A DNA stretch of 64,000 bases, from positions 69,923,101-69,987,100 of the forward strand of contig BTPG01000006.1 of NCBI GenBank assembly GCA_036245525.1. Reading direction: 5' to 3'. Both the position numbers and the translations under genes were made by a program. Shown piece after piece: positions 21,990 through 33,345 of this stretch (positions within the stretch are counted from its first letter, which is position 1; the number at the start of each line of letters is the position of its first letter). Below the pieces are notes generated by a model. The model was given only the letters and a program-made list of their open reading frames with translations. It was not told where the DNA came from and searched no databases. This DNA is from Semisulcospira habei. Its lineage: Eukaryota > Mollusca > Gastropoda > Semisulcospiridae.

Positions 21990-22106
21990 GGTTTCATAGG
22001 CGAGGCGCCGATATGGGTCAGAACAAATTTTGACCCCAGCTGGATTCGAATCCGCGACCCTTCGGACGAAAAGGATTAACTGGCATGAACTTAGTGCACT
22101 AATAGA
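21990..22106 (-). repeat. Possible tRNA-derived SINE fragment
   Basis: On the - strand it contains cgcggattcgaatccag, a good match to a tRNA-type B box (22035-22053). A box-A-like sequence upstream is poor. No complete cloverleaf can be drawn, so this is not called a tRNA gene. Confidence 0.35.
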
Positions 22107-23256
22107 AAGAAGATGCAAGTTGAACACGGACAGGAAAGGTAAGTATGTCCCGCAGCTGTTAGTGTTAATTAGGAGATGACCGATACACGCATTTACGACC
22201 GTCGCGGCCTGCACAAGCCCAAGGCGCTATTGCTGCCAAGAAAAAAAATGCTATCAAATAGCCAGCTGCTTCAGTCTTCAAGCGGCATAGACTCTCGTGA
22301 TCGTATGTAACCATCTGTCTTTAGACATATATCATGATTTGGCTGTTGCTACAAATGCAAACCCAAAGAGTGTTGCCAGGGGGGAAAAAAAAACATCCGT
22401 AAAAGCAGTCCCCTCTGCCGTTGTTTGGTCAAAGCCAGTGTGCCTTTATATATATAGAAAAGCCACATTTACATCGTTATACAATGTAAATCATCTTTCC
22501 CCTCCCCCTCACCCTCCCCCCCCCCCAAAAAAAAAAAAAAAAAGAAAAAAAGAAAGAAAAGACAAACAAACAAAAAAAACGAACACAATAGTTTTGCCAA
22601 ACAGCGGCAGTCCTTCATTTTAGAGAGGAACAGGTTCTCGTGAGTACCAGCAGTTGAACGCAGTCATAAGAATCTGTGCTTCCTGTGTAGGGGAAGAGGG
22701 GGAGGGGGTTGGGGGTGGTGCCCCAAAATTCGTCATGCGTGATAGGCGGTTATCAGTTTTCGTGCTTCGAAGCTGCAAATGTTTCATCCTCACGGCATAT
22801 AAAAACAGTTCGTCCTGAAAACGTGGAAGTCAAAATAAGACCGTGAACCATGAAAAAGTCCTGGGTATTTCGTAAAAAGTGACAAGTCTGTTGTTACACA
22901 GTGTTAATTATATTCAGAAAATGCAACACCCCGCATCCCCGCCCCCCACCCCCTCCCTCCCAAACCACCCACCCCTTGTTTACGGCAATTGAAAAGTGGT
23001 TATGAAAGCGGTATCTTCTCTCTTCATCGTCTCTGTCCACCAAAAAACGCAAATCGTTATTCTTTATTTTTGATTCATAAATCGCAAAATAAATCATCGT
23101 GAATCCGTGATGGCATCCCCTTCTCTTCTGTTTGTAGGAGAGGAGACCGTTCATTCCCATATGTGCTTTTCAAAAAGAGCAAATTATTTCGAAATGATAG
23201 TCTGTACTTCTTATAGACGCCCGTAACCAGATGCCGCTCACATTGACCATACGCTT
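22107..23256. other. No gene recognised; homopolymer runs
   Basis: Contains a C run followed by A-rich sequence at about 22500-22580, a G-rich patch at 22690-22720, a C-rich patch at 22925-22975, and a very decayed family A remnant at about 22622-22690. No supportable coding region. Confidence 0.35.
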
Positions 23257-23326
23257 GTGTGCTAGTCTGTGATTTTGTACCTTACGGCTCTAGAGCCGTA
23301 AGGTTCAAAATCACAAACCAGCACAC
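23257..23326. repeat. Fold-back element, family D (copy 1)
   Basis: gtgtgctagtctgtgatttt, then taccttacggctc, then gagccgtaaggtt, then caaaatcacaaaccagcaca. Almost a perfect palindrome with no loop. Other copies are at 41361 and 50447. Confidence 0.75.
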
Positions 23327-24315
23327 TTAGTGATAAGGTCCAGAACCACAGAGCAGCTTATGGCGACTAATCTGTGTAACAACCCTCAACACGAGAACTC
23401 GACAGACAGAGACAAACACAGCGATCAAAAGCAGTTCACATGGATGATTTTCGAAAAAAATAATAATAATACAACGAAAGCATCTTCGTGAGAGAAGAAA
23501 ATGAAAAAGAAACAAAAAGCTGAACAAAAAAAACACAAATGCTTAATAACCTTTCCTCAGAAAGGAAGAAATGCCAGCAGTTGTTGAGACAAACTTTGCA
23601 TAATTTGGTCTAAGAGTACTCGGAGACATTGTGTAAACATGATCGTTTAAACGGAAAAAAAATGTCCGTAACATCAGGACACTAACCCCAGTTACACCTC
23701 GACTGACGTCATCAAGCCAATTGCTGAAGCAAAATAATCATCTTCTGTTACTGCTGAGCACAGGGCGAGAAAAACCTATACGAGTTAATGTCCTCTGACA
23801 GCGCCTTCCAGCCACTGTCAAGGGACATGGCTCGTATTGGTTTCCGCACGCTGTAGCCAAAGAAACAAAACATGTGACGCCAATTCGTAACAAGCCAGAC
23901 AATTGATCCAATCGTTTTGACGATTACAAGCTTGCTAATCTGGCAGCACGTTTTGACTTGCAAAACACGTACTGATTAGTCAGTTTGATTCGTCACTTAT
24001 TGTACTAGACGCGCTAATTGGTCAGTTCATTTGCAACATGTACGCCTACATACCTGTTGTTGGAGACACTTTTTTTTGTTTGACCGTCTAGTGTTTTACA
24101 AAACAGTGTGAATGCATTTCCAAGCTCTACCAGAGGTACAGAAGGCTCTTGTTAAAACAAAGTCTACTTGCATATATCGTTATGTCTATAGCTAATTTTG
24201 ATCGTAGATATAATATAGTTTGAGTACCGCTTATATGTATGTTTTATAGCGGTAGTGGATCGAAATGTCTAGACCTACGACAAAAGTATAAACAACAGTT
24301 TAGGTAAACGCCATA
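23327..24315. other. No gene recognised
   Basis: A/T-rich, moderately complex sequence. Short open frames on both strands lack recognisable domains or splice context. Confidence 0.3.
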
Positions 24316-24401
24316 ACGTAACTCATTGGAGACATGCCATATACAGATACGCGGCGAATCGCCGCGTATTCGTATATGGCGCATTTCCAAGGAGTTAATT
24401 G
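24316..24401. repeat. Fold-back element, family F (copy 1)
   Basis: taactcattggagacatgcc on the left and its near complement ggcgcatttccaaggagtta on the right, with agatacgcggcgaatcgccgcgtat forming a tight central hairpin. The TAACTCATT end matches families A and C. Confidence 0.7.
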
Positions 24402-24478
24402 TCGTAGATCAGAAGAACCATAATTAATCGCCTACAAAATGCAAGAAAGAGAATCCCGCTACATTAACACCTTCCGAC

Positions 24479-24560
24479 TGTCAACCTTGTAATGCGTAAC
24501 ATATTCGAGACGTGCTGCATCCAGATACGCGGCGGATGCGGCACGTCTCGAATGATTTGA
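24479..24560. repeat. Fold-back element, family F (copy 2)
   Basis: attcgagacgtgctgcatcc and gcggatgcggcacgtctcgaat are inverted around agatacgcg. Less than 100 bp in all. Confidence 0.65.
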
Positions 24561-24780
24561 TATTCGATTTGATTCGAACAAGTTGCAACATGATTTTTTT
24601 TTAATTTGTGTTACAAAGAACTGGCCTTGACATATAGTCAGGAACATAACGATCGTGACAAAGATGACAAAACTATAATCACAGGCAAAGAAGTTCAAAT
24701 AAAATTTATGACTACTGATAAAGAAGGTGAAAGAACATGATAATGTTGAAAATAACCATAACATGTATCCTATTAATACT

Positions 24781-24813
24781 ATGAGGGCTCATGAGGATCT
24801 ATGCCTCTTGGAA
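24781..24813. repeat. Half family A element
   Basis: Only the right arm is present: gggctcatgaggatctatgc then ctcttgg. No left arm lies nearby. Confidence 0.5.
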
Positions 24814-25111
24814 ATGTTTCAAGTGTCGTTCATGGCACAAGCCAGTTAGTGACTTCGCTCTCGTACGTTGTTGGATGGCGTTCGTTGCAAAACGAAACCT
24901 CACTAGTACCTAACGTAACGTACCATTGTGTAGTATTTTACAAGTAACAAGGACTTCTGCTGTAGTCTCTCAACCAACGTCTCAGCGCTAAGTGCAGTAA
25001 TAATACTAGATTGTGTGTAAAAGAAACAAAGTTCTAACAACATATGCGGCGCGTCAAAATCCAGAAACAAATACAAAAATACACGCGCACGCGCGGAAAT
25101 AGAGAAAGAAA

Positions 25112-26272
25112 AACAAGATGGGATGAACCATAACCCATAATGTCCCTTCTATATGAGAGCTGTCCTCCCTGTCAAGGGACTTTACATTTTATCTTTGAAG
25201 AAGATGAAGATTTCATCCAAAAGTCTACGGTATTGTTTGGAGCTCACATGCGTTTTTCTTTTAGCAACATTCACAGTTGTATATAAAGAAGTACCCAACG
25301 GAGAAAGAAACACGCTTAGAAAAGACGGGTACAACACAATTTATTAATATTTCGGGTAAATACCCTTTGTCAAAATAGACAAACAAACAAAATAATATTT
25401 GTTTCTGTCTGTTTGTTTGTTTGTCTATTTTGACAAAGGGTATTTACCCGAAATATTAATAAATTGTGTTGTACCCGTCTTTTCTAAGCGTGTTTCTTTC
25501 TCCGTTGGGTACTTCTTTGCATATTACACGCTTGGCAGTCACCTTTTTGGTCTGGACAGTTGTATATATTTTTAAGCTTGTCCTTCTGATCCATAGTTCC
25601 CTCCTCTCTAAACTATCCTCTGATCAACACACACGCCGGCACACACAAAGACGGACAAAAGGTGCTCTGTGGGCTAGAGTAGCGACAGGAATTCTGAAGA
25701 AATATAGCACGAGCATCAAAATTATTATTATTATTAAAATCACGTCAATATAAACTTGACGTCATAGATTCGCTAGTCTCACGACGCCGTGTACACAGTG
25801 ACGAAATTGATGTTTCAAGTCACTCATCCGAAAGGCACGCAACCTCTTCCAGGGCTGATTGTTCGTTCCACATAGCCTCTTCTAGGGCTGATTGTTTTAT
25901 GGTAGTATATAGTGGATCCAAAACTTGTAAAAATTATTAATTATTATTGAAAAAGTTTAAGAGGTACAAAGCTGGCTAACGACCTCTTCCAATATTTTTC
26001 TCCAAACTAGCTATATCCACAATTTCAAGTAAATATGACAAAAATTACGGACCCTATACGCACGCACGCACGCACACACACAGCCTTTCGCGCCAAATGT
26101 ACGTTCAGCAACGATGTTAGCATAACTAGACATGACGTAATTTTTATCTTGTTACTTCAGTTGTCAGAGGTTTAGGCCTGCCTGGCTTTGACATCATGGA
26201 CATGCTATTAAATTCGCCCCACCGCGACCCATCCTAAAAAGTCCTTTCTTTAATAGAAGGGACTTAAAGAAA
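25112..26272. repeat. Dispersed composite repeat K/J, most complete copy
   Basis: Parts recur at 28471-28965 (right part), 51003-51490 (left and middle) and 51925-52000 (left end, opposite strand). It carries gtcccttctatatgagag near the left and taatagaagggac at the right, an inverted end pair. It contains tandem copies of cttcyagggctgattgtt near 25849-25905, and is interrupted by the 270-bp insertion at 25286-25555. No coding capacity is seen; a non-autonomous element is likely. Confidence 0.55.
25286..25555. mobile_element. Penelope-like fold-back insertion (PLR) with 13-bp target duplication
   Basis: Flanked on both sides by acagttgtatata (25273-25285 and 25556-25568). Inside, nearly identical inverted arms of about 105 bp run from aaagaagtacccaacggaga inwards and back out to ccgttgggtacttcttt, with only about 20 bp between them. 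Each arm contains, read outward from the centre, tgacaaagggtatttacccg followed by aaatatt, a stem-loop framed by weak hammerhead-like sequences. Related arms occur at 8945, 41110, 46320 and 52020. Inverted terminal repeats plus variable-length target duplication fit Penelope-like elements or retrozymes; this assignment is inference. Confidence 0.6.
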
Positions 26273-28470
26273 GAACAGCTGGCCACATCTTTATGTTTTT
26301 AGCGACTTTGCTGTTTTGCAAATATAACTTATTTTACATAATACACATTATTCGCCTAAATATCATATTTGCTTTACTTCAAATGTTAATTTGGGGGGGG
26401 GGGGGGGCATTTGGAAATTTCATACCCACTAGTTGCACTGCAAGTACTTCAAACAAGACATGTTTCCTGTTTCTGTCGTGTGCACAGTGTAGTCCCAAAT
26501 CTTTCACAACGTAGGTTATTTCTGAACAACCGAGATCGTCTTTTGCACAGCGTAGTCTCAACATCAAATAAGCTTTTTCAGTTTGAAGGACACTAAAATT
26601 TCCCTAACCTAACCACTTGTTGTCAATTGTACAACCCACAAAAATGCTGACACATGTATAAAGTGTAGTGTAGGGGACTCAGTTAAGCAGCAATATGGCC
26701 TGACGAATCGGACAGGCAATCGATCAAATTTTGCACACTTAAATATCGCCGATTTTATCAAATTATGACAGTTTGCGGCCACATTTATTACCTCTGCAAC
26801 TAGCTACAATCTATTTGCAGCTAGGGGATGCTAAACACGAACAATATTGACTTACATTTTGTCTGATCCACGAATAAATTGCAGCTGAATGGGTCGTATG
26901 GGACGTAGTCTTTATCTTCGCTACGTGCACAGGCGTAGTCCTGTCTACATACTCTGCTAAAGCAATAAATCTACCACAAACGATTTTTAATAATGAGGGA
27001 TGAGCGGAGTGGCAGATAAAAATGCACCTGTGTCCATATGTCTGATGGAATATATTAACGTACTGTTCTGAATTGTGGGTCGCACAAATACCGATTGTGG
27101 TATAACTAATGACAGCGGCGGCCAGATCGGTCAGTGTGAAAAGTAAGCGAATCTTCAGCCTAGCCTGTTCGTTATCACACTGATCTAGTCACAGTACAAA
27201 TAACTATCATGGTCATCGATCGAGGAGGGGGAGTGAGGGGGGAGGGTTGGCGGGAGGGGGAGGGGGGTTTCAGAGTACGATGAATGAAAAATACCTTATA
27301 GAACATTCCGAGAGGACACAGCACGGCATGGAAACTGCGGTACTTTTAATAACAAACATCGCAAAGACCATTTACGGAGGAGAAAACATTTGCAGCACAT
27401 GCCCGAACAGAATATCGGCAGAACAACATACACAAAGATGAACATCAGGAAACATCGAGGCGGATCACCTGAGCTATCTCAGTTCGGAAACTGTGACAGA
27501 CCTTATTCCTCCGACTATAACAATAAGAAATGGCAGCACGTCGTTGCTGTGTGTGGACAGACCGAATAGATCTAAAATGAAAACGAATGGGAGATAATCA
27601 GAAAGATGGGGAGAAAACTCACAGTCTACTGCCCGAAAGGCACCCCACGACATCTGTACGTGGCATGGACCTTCATGATCCGCCACAGCCCTGGGAGCTC
27701 ATAAGGATATATTCGTCTTTTTGTGCAAAGTTATACAGTTAAGAAAATTTGTATTCCTCACTGAACGATCATGAGAAAGGTGGGGAAACATTATGAATAC
27801 AACGGAAGCAATCTTGTTTGCAAGTGTCATAGATTATCATGCGGTTTAGTATAGTAAACAAGCTGGAATACGAAGCCTAATGCATCTGCTGACTCGGGGC
27901 TAACAGAAATGACGCCTTGCTACTGACAGCGAGTTAAAGCTACGGGCGGAGATCATCACAACAGGAAAGGCCTGAGATTGTTGCACGATAACGATGTAAG
28001 CACGAAATGACGGACAGAAAAGTAGAAATGACGGTGCACGAAAATGCCCATGGACTTCCCTGTGCCATTCATTTACCACAATGCAGATATTAGTATAGAC
28101 CCATCTTAACAATCAGCCTACAAATGGCCACCGAAAAAATAACCCACATATGTAACTTGTAAGGCATGGCGTGGGATGAATTACTCAAGATCGGCTTAAC
28201 ATCTGCACTACGCAATATTTTGTTATAAATAGTTGCAATATGTTTACCTCAGTCAGACCACTAAGATCACAGAGAACTGGTCAACTGTAAGTAATCCCAA
28301 CTTCGATCCCTGGCACTGACGATGGCGACTGACTTCTGCATGAAAATTACTTCATATTTAGAGTATTGCGTCAGTGTCTGAGCTACATTTTTTTACGTCA
28401 CCGTCACTGTCTGATTTTCTCAAAAAGTCACGGCATTTTACTTTATTATTTTCTGCAAAGAATTAGAAAT
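26273..28470. other. No gene recognised
   Basis: About 2.2 kb with only minor features: a G run at 26394-26407, a G-rich block at 27221-27270, a weak inverted pair at about 27129-27190, and a decayed family A remnant near 27655-27715. Open frames are short and unsupported. Confidence 0.3.
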
Positions 28471-28965
28471 AGAAAAGTTGAAAGGATACAAAGCTGGCAA
28501 CGAACTCATCCAATGTCTTTCTGCAAACTAGCTATATGCAAAAGTTCAAGTAAATATGACAAAAAATACGGACTCTAATCTGGGTCAACCGACTTCCTAT
28601 AAATGGTTGTTTATGTCTTCAATGCGACATTCAATTACAATATGCTCGGAGGCTCTCTTAGCCACCCACTTAAGAAAGTATTTCGCCAAGTTTCAAACTT
28701 GTGTGTACAGAAATATCGGAGATTCTCTCGTTTACATACATACGCACACACATACATACATACATACGCACATACGGCGCTTCGCGCCAAATGTACGTTC
28801 AGCAGCGAGGTTAGCGTAACTAGACATGATGTAACTTTTATCTTTTTACTTCAATTGTTATAGAGTTAGCCTGCCCGCCTTTGACATCATGGACATGCTA
28901 TTAAATTCGCCCCACCGCGACCCGTCCTAAAACGTCCCTTCTATAAATAGAAGGGACTTAAAAAC
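28471..28965. repeat. Composite repeat J, copy 2
   Basis: Shares with 25950-26266 the segments tacaaagctggc, caagtaaatatgacaaaa, ttcgcgccaaatgtacgttc, gacatcatggacatgctatt and ccccaccgcgaccc, ending in ccttctataaatagaaggga as a short hairpin. The middle holds additional unshared sequence and a tacatacgca run. Confidence 0.6.
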
Positions 28966-29088
28966 AACAAGCAGTCAAACAAAAATAAAAAGAAAGAAGA
29001 AAACAGAACGAAAAAAGGAAAGTTCAAACAACAACAACCACCAGACAGTCAACGTTTTTTTGTGGTTTTTGTTGTTGTTGGGTTTTTT

Positions 29089-29171
29089 GCTTGTTTTTGT
29101 GAAAAGCAAGATTTTCATGGCATTACAATAAAAATTTGCTTTTCACAAAAGGGGACATGCTCTCTTTTGCC
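29089..29171. repeat. Fold-back element, family B (copy 3)
   Basis: ttgtgaaaagcaagattttc and aaaatttgcttttcacaa around atggcattacaat. The adjacent ggggacatgctctcttttgc resembles the right flank of other family B copies. Confidence 0.7.
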
Positions 29172-29528
29172 TAAACGGAGCAGACAATGCAATACACGAA
29201 ATATGAGACCAACAGACATTTGGGTATCAACAGGGATAACAGCAAGGTAACATCATTTGGCAGATACATTCATTTGTCCCTCAGAGAAAATAAAAAAACA
29301 CATTCAAACTCGACAACACCACAGTCCATCAACTGACTATACGACAAAATAAAGAAAAAAAAAAAAAAACAACCAGGACATTTGCCTTTGCAGAAACGCC
29401 AATTTGTTCAAAGGCTTATCTTTTACACAATGACCAAACAGACCAGAAGCCTACAATTTACCGCATTAAGAACCGTGCCACAAAAACGAACAGACGATTT
29501 CCGTCAGTCAGAAGTAGGTCAAATGTTC
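29172..29528. other. No gene recognised
   Basis: A-rich sequence with an A run near 29354-29370. Nothing supportable. Confidence 0.3.
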
Positions 29529-29640
29529 CACGTGTTTGACGTAAAAATTGTGTGTCGGTAACGGTTTTTGGCGTGATGATTCTTGTAGGCGACAAAAAAC
29601 CGCCACCGACACGCAAAGAATTATAAACCCGACAAACGTG
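29529..29640. repeat. Inverted-repeat element
   Basis: cgtgtttgacg and tgtgtcggtaacggtttttg on the left mirror aaaaaaccgccaccgacac and cgacaaacgtg on the right. It abuts the 3' end of the RNase H LINE and is probably a MITE. Confidence 0.55.
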
Positions 29641-29664
29641 TCTTCTTCTTCTTCTCGAACGCCG

Positions 29665-31101
29665 TCACACTTGGAGTTTGGCTCTCAAAATGAAATCTGT
29701 GGTCTTCTGTAGCGCCTCCACAGGCCCGTACAGTTTCTCTTGTAGAGTGGCGGGCTTCGGCCATATCTCCTCCCTCAGCGGCTGGTGGTTCCCACAGTCC
29801 TGGAGGATGTGCTCTGCGGTCTGCTCTGCTTCTCCACAAGGGCACAGGGGAGATGGCACGAGGTGGAAGCGTCTGTGCAGGTGGAAATTGAGTCGGTTGT
29901 GCCCGGTCCTCAGACGAAAGATGGTCACCTGCTCTTGTCTGGACAGCTGATGGTAACTGTCTAGGGGCCGTTGTGGTGGTCTGTACACAGACTTAATGAT
30001 GGTCTTCATCTCTGTGAAGCTGACTCCATTTTCATCTTGTTCTTTCTCTGCGCCCACTTTTGCCATTCTGTCAGCTTCTTCATTGCCGTAGATGCCACAG
30101 TGTGAAGGGATCCACTGCAGCACCAGTCTGGTGCACTTGATGCTTTGCAGTGCCTCTTGTAGACGTGGCAGTTTGCTTGCTGTTGCTGCCTCAAGGACAG
30201 ACATGGCATCAGTAAGGAAGACAATCTGGGCATCAGGGTCTGCAGTGCCACTAAGGGTGTTAGCTGCGCGGACTAGGGCTTCCACCTCAGCTCTGTAATT
30301 TGTGCAGTGAAGGCCTGTTGGTACTGCCTCTGCCTGCCATTTTCCGTTTGGGTACTGAATGTACACCCCAGCCCCTCCATCCTGAACTGCATCTGTGGCT
30401 GATCCATCGGTGTATGCCCGTATCCATGCTTCCTGGGGATACTTTTCTTCGATCATGGCCAGTGTCAGGGCTTTCTTGCTCACAGTGCTGTGCTCATCTC
30501 TGGTGGTGATGTAGGGTACCGTGGAAGAGATGGTGATGTTTTCTGGCTTACTTTCCCAAGGTGGAAGGTCGCTAGCAGGATTCAGAGCCTCTACCTGCGC
30601 AGGCAGCTTTGCCTGGTGTTTTCTCTGCAGTGCTCTCGTCTCCTTCACAAAGCTTGATCTTTTCAGTCTCCCTGAGGTTGGTTGTTTCATCCTAGCGTTC
30701 ATAGGATGGTCTTTGGAAGACTTGACCTTTGTGGACTGTATCAAGGCTTTGCAATCTCTTCTCATGCGCAGGGGTGGGATGCCCGTTGTCTCTTCCATCT
30801 TTTCAATTGGTGTGGATCTCATTGCGCCGGTGATGATACGCAGTGCCTGGTTCTGAACTCTGTCAATGGTCTGCTGGTGTGACTGGGCTGCCGTCAACCA
30901 TGCATTAGATCCGTACTCAAGGTGTGGTCTCACTGTGCCTTGATATACATTTTTGAGGATCTTTTCATTGGCTCCCCATTGTGTTCCAGCCAGTTTTCTC
31001 ATGATGTTCAGCTTTCTTCTATCTTTCGCTTCAGCATTCCAAATGTGCGGCTTCCACGTCAGCCTCTTGTCAAGGGTGACTCCCAGGTATGTCTGTTGGT
31101 T
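29665..31101 (-). pseudogene. LINE ORF2 C-terminal part: end of RT and RNase H domain
   Basis: The 445-residue frame from the Met at 31002 continues upstream in frame to the stop at 31102-31104, adding about 33 codons that include YLGVTLDKRLTWKPHIW. RNase H spans about residues 192-320 counted from the Met at 31002: AYTDGS with Asp199, RAEVEALV with Glu239, LTDAMSVLEA with Asp265, and WIPSHCGIYGNEEADRMAK with His301 and Asp311. All catalytic residues are present. A Cys/His block, CPCGEAEQTAEHILQDC, follows near the C terminus, as in other RNase H LINEs. The domain would remove RNA from the RNA-DNA hybrid during insertion. It is unlikely to be expressed because of the upstream stop and frameshift. 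Confidence 0.85.
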
Positions 31102-31548
31102 TTAATACCGCAGCGGGGTGTTGCCCAGTGTTAGGTTGCCAGCCTTTGCCTTGTTGGAGAGAGAGAAGAGTGTGGCTGATGATTTTTCTGTGTTGATGGT
31201 CACACACCAGTTGTTGGTCCAGTCTGTCAGCCTGTCCAGGGCTAGCTGCATCCTGTATGTAGCAGTTGTTGCATACTCTTCTGTGCACCAGAGTACCAGG
31301 TCGTCTGCGTACAGGGCTGCGTGTACTCCTTTTGGTAGCTCTGGCACAAGGTCGTTGATGAAAAGTATGAACAGTGTCGGTGACAGGACTCCCCCCTGTG
31401 GCACCCCCTGACGCAACAGCACTTTTTGGCCACAGTACCTATCCACTGTCACATGGGCTCTGCGATTGTGCAGGTATGACTTGGTCCACCGGTACATATT
31501 CCCTTGGATGCCACTGCGAAGGAGTTTCACAAGAGACCATCCTTCCAC
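31102..31548 (-). pseudogene. LINE ORF2 middle part: RT palm
   Basis: A 148-residue frame with RQGVPQGGVLSPTLFILFIN near residues 46-65 and catalytic YADD near 80-83 (AALYADDLVLWC). It joins the upstream segment through a frameshift within about 31527-31548, where one frame ends in KVWKDGLL and the other begins GWSLVKLL. It ends at a TAA in frame with the RNase H segment, a single nonsense change. Confidence 0.85.
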
Positions 31549-32970
31549 ACCTTGTCGAAAGCCTTCTGTAGGTCAATGAAGGCAGCTAATGTCACCTTCT
31601 GATCTTGAAAGGCATCTTCTATGACCTGTGCAAGGTGTGTTGTCTGGTCTTCTGTACTCTTGTAGCTTCTGAAGCCAGCTTGCTCTGGCACGATAATGCT
31701 CTCAGAGTCCAGGTACCACTGCAGGCGCTTGTTGATGATGCGCTCCATGGTCTTGCACACACAACTTGTCAGGCTGATGGGGCGATAACTCAGGGCTTTG
31801 GACTTATTCTTCCCTTTCTTCAAAATTGGGATCATCCTGGCTTCCTTCCAGCACTGGGGTACCTGTCCTCCTCTCCAGCTGTGGTTAAAGATGTCCAGTA
31901 GCTTCATTAAGGCAGTGTTGCCAAGGTGTTGTAACATCTCGTTTGAGATGCTGTCTGGACCTGGAGATGTTTTCTTCTTCAGCTGTTTGATGGCCATCTT
32001 CAGTTCTGGAAGGGTGATGTCCTTCTTCATTGCATCATGGATGTTCACATCTCTTGTTCTCTCTCTTTCTTCCTGTCTGATTTCTTTCGCAAGCATTCGT
32101 GGGACAGTGATGTCACTTTCTTTCGCATAGATCTGTGCAAACATGTTTGCAGCTTTCCTACCAGTCAGTGCTTTCCCTTCTTCTTCCAAGGTGATCTTCT
32201 GTTCCCTGGTGCCCTCATCGTTCAACGCCTTGGTCAGTCTCCACAACTTCGTGGTGTCCCTGTCCATGTTTAGTCTTGCAGTCTTCTCTCTCCAACTTCT
32301 TCTTGTGCACTCCAACTTCATCTTCAGATACTGGGCCTTACTGTGTTGTAGCTTGATGTTGTTTTCTTGGCTGGGGTTGGTTTCAGCGTCTTCTCTGGCC
32401 CTAGTGAGGTTGTCATGTGCTTTCTGAAGATCTGCGGTCCAGTATGGGGTGTAGTTTTTCCGGACCCCTCGAGGTATGGATTCCTTGGCTGCCTTACTGA
32501 TAATGTCATTAAACTCTCTGACCACATTGTTGATGTTCCTTCCAGACACAGCGAGGTCTTGCATTAGCTCATTTGTTCGGATACTGAACAAGCGCCAGTC
32601 TGCCTTTCGGTAGTTCCATCTTGGCCGGTGTGGCGAGCTAGCTGCTGTGCATCCTTTTAGGGTTAGGAGGATAGGGCGGTGGTCACTTCCTCCTAGCTGT
32701 GGTCCTACTGTTCTGCTGAGGCACTTATGAACATCTTCAGTGCAAAGCGCCAGGTCCGGTGTAGTGGCGGTGTGCCAGCGGCGAGAGTAGAAGGTAGGTT
32801 GGTCCTCAGGGTCATTGGCAAGTATCAGGTGGTTTTCATCTTGCCACTCCTCAATGTCTTCTCCTCTCTTGTCCAGTGTGTCATATCCCCAACTCTGGGA
32901 CTGGCTGTTGAAGTCACCACAAACGACAAACATGTGATTTGTGACATGTTTATCCTTGGGTTTAACAAAT
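31527..32970 (-). pseudogene. LINE ORF2 N-terminal part: endonuclease C-half and RT fingers
   Basis: The open frame begins inside the adjoining MITE at 33011, but LINE similarity starts near 32965. Endonuclease motifs are VVCGDFNSQSQSWGY (GDFN), then LGGSDHRPILLTL (SDH). Reverse transcriptase fingers and early palm follow: KKTSPGPDSISNEML, ARMIPILKKGK, SYRPISLTSCVCKTMERII and AAFIDLQKAFDKVW with the first catalytic Asp. The endonuclease N-terminus with its catalytic Glu is missing. The Met at 33011 is not a genuine start. Confidence 0.85.
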
Positions 32971-33165
32971 TTAACCTCTCGGCTGTATTTCCCAAATTTT
33001 GGATGTGTCATCTAACAACTATGTACTAGTTGCAGGAGATGGATCGACCGTGATAATTCAAGGGTAGTGCCAGATTAGCTTGGCGCCTATCGGCCCCAAG
33101 CTAATCTGGCACTACCCTTGAATTATCACGGTCGATCCATCTCCTGCTGTGGGGCGTTGGAGTTA
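32971..33165. mobile_element. Fold-back MITE, family C, adjoining the LINE
   Basis: Starts TTAACCTCTCGGC and ends ggcgttggagttaa. Core palindrome 33032-33147: gcaggagatggatcgaccgt to acggtcgatccatctcctgc, with ccagattagcttggcgcc mirrored inside. The internal tttcccaaattttgga is shared with the copies at 52733 and 58559. Confidence 0.8.
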
Positions 33166-33208
33166 AATGACTTGATCCACATTAACCTACTTCTGATTTC
33201 CGAAAAAA

Positions 33209-33345
33209 TATATATATATATATATATATATTGCACTGTTTCATTGTGTACTTATGTGTGACAGACGGAACACACGACACAAGGTCAGGTCACAAAGAGA
33301 AAGAGAGTATAGTATCCAAATAACAACAAACACCGTTACTCACTT
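33209..33345. repeat. (TA)n and repeat M, copy without SINE insertion
   Basis: A 22-bp TA run, then tgcactgtttcattgtgtac and gacagacggaacacacgaca, repeated at 34795-34980. At the matching point this copy has an uninterrupted cacaaagagaaagagagtat, so it serves as an empty site for the insertion at 34881-34940. Confidence 0.65.

Larger units (their letters stand above)
29641..32970 (-). mobile_element. 5'-truncated, disabled LINE with RT and RNase H (I/Nimb-like)
   Basis: Read on the - strand: half of an APE endonuclease, reverse transcriptase, then an RNase H domain and a short tail of gaag repeats just after the stop. RNase H in this order places it in the I/Nimb/R1-type group of non-LTR elements; the exact clade is not certain. 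It carries one frameshift near 31540 and one in-frame stop at 31102-31104. Its 5' edge is a family C MITE at 32971-33165, and I find no clear endonuclease N-terminus beyond the MITE, so the LINE was probably already 5'-truncated. Confidence 0.8.

Noticed and set aside
22035..22100. tRNA gene on the - strand (perfect-looking box B)
   Set aside because: No acceptor stem or D arm can be formed; a SINE head is more likely.
32971..33011. Met at 33011 as the real start of the RNase H LINE protein
   Set aside because: It lies inside the adjoining family C MITE; LINE similarity begins only near 32965.
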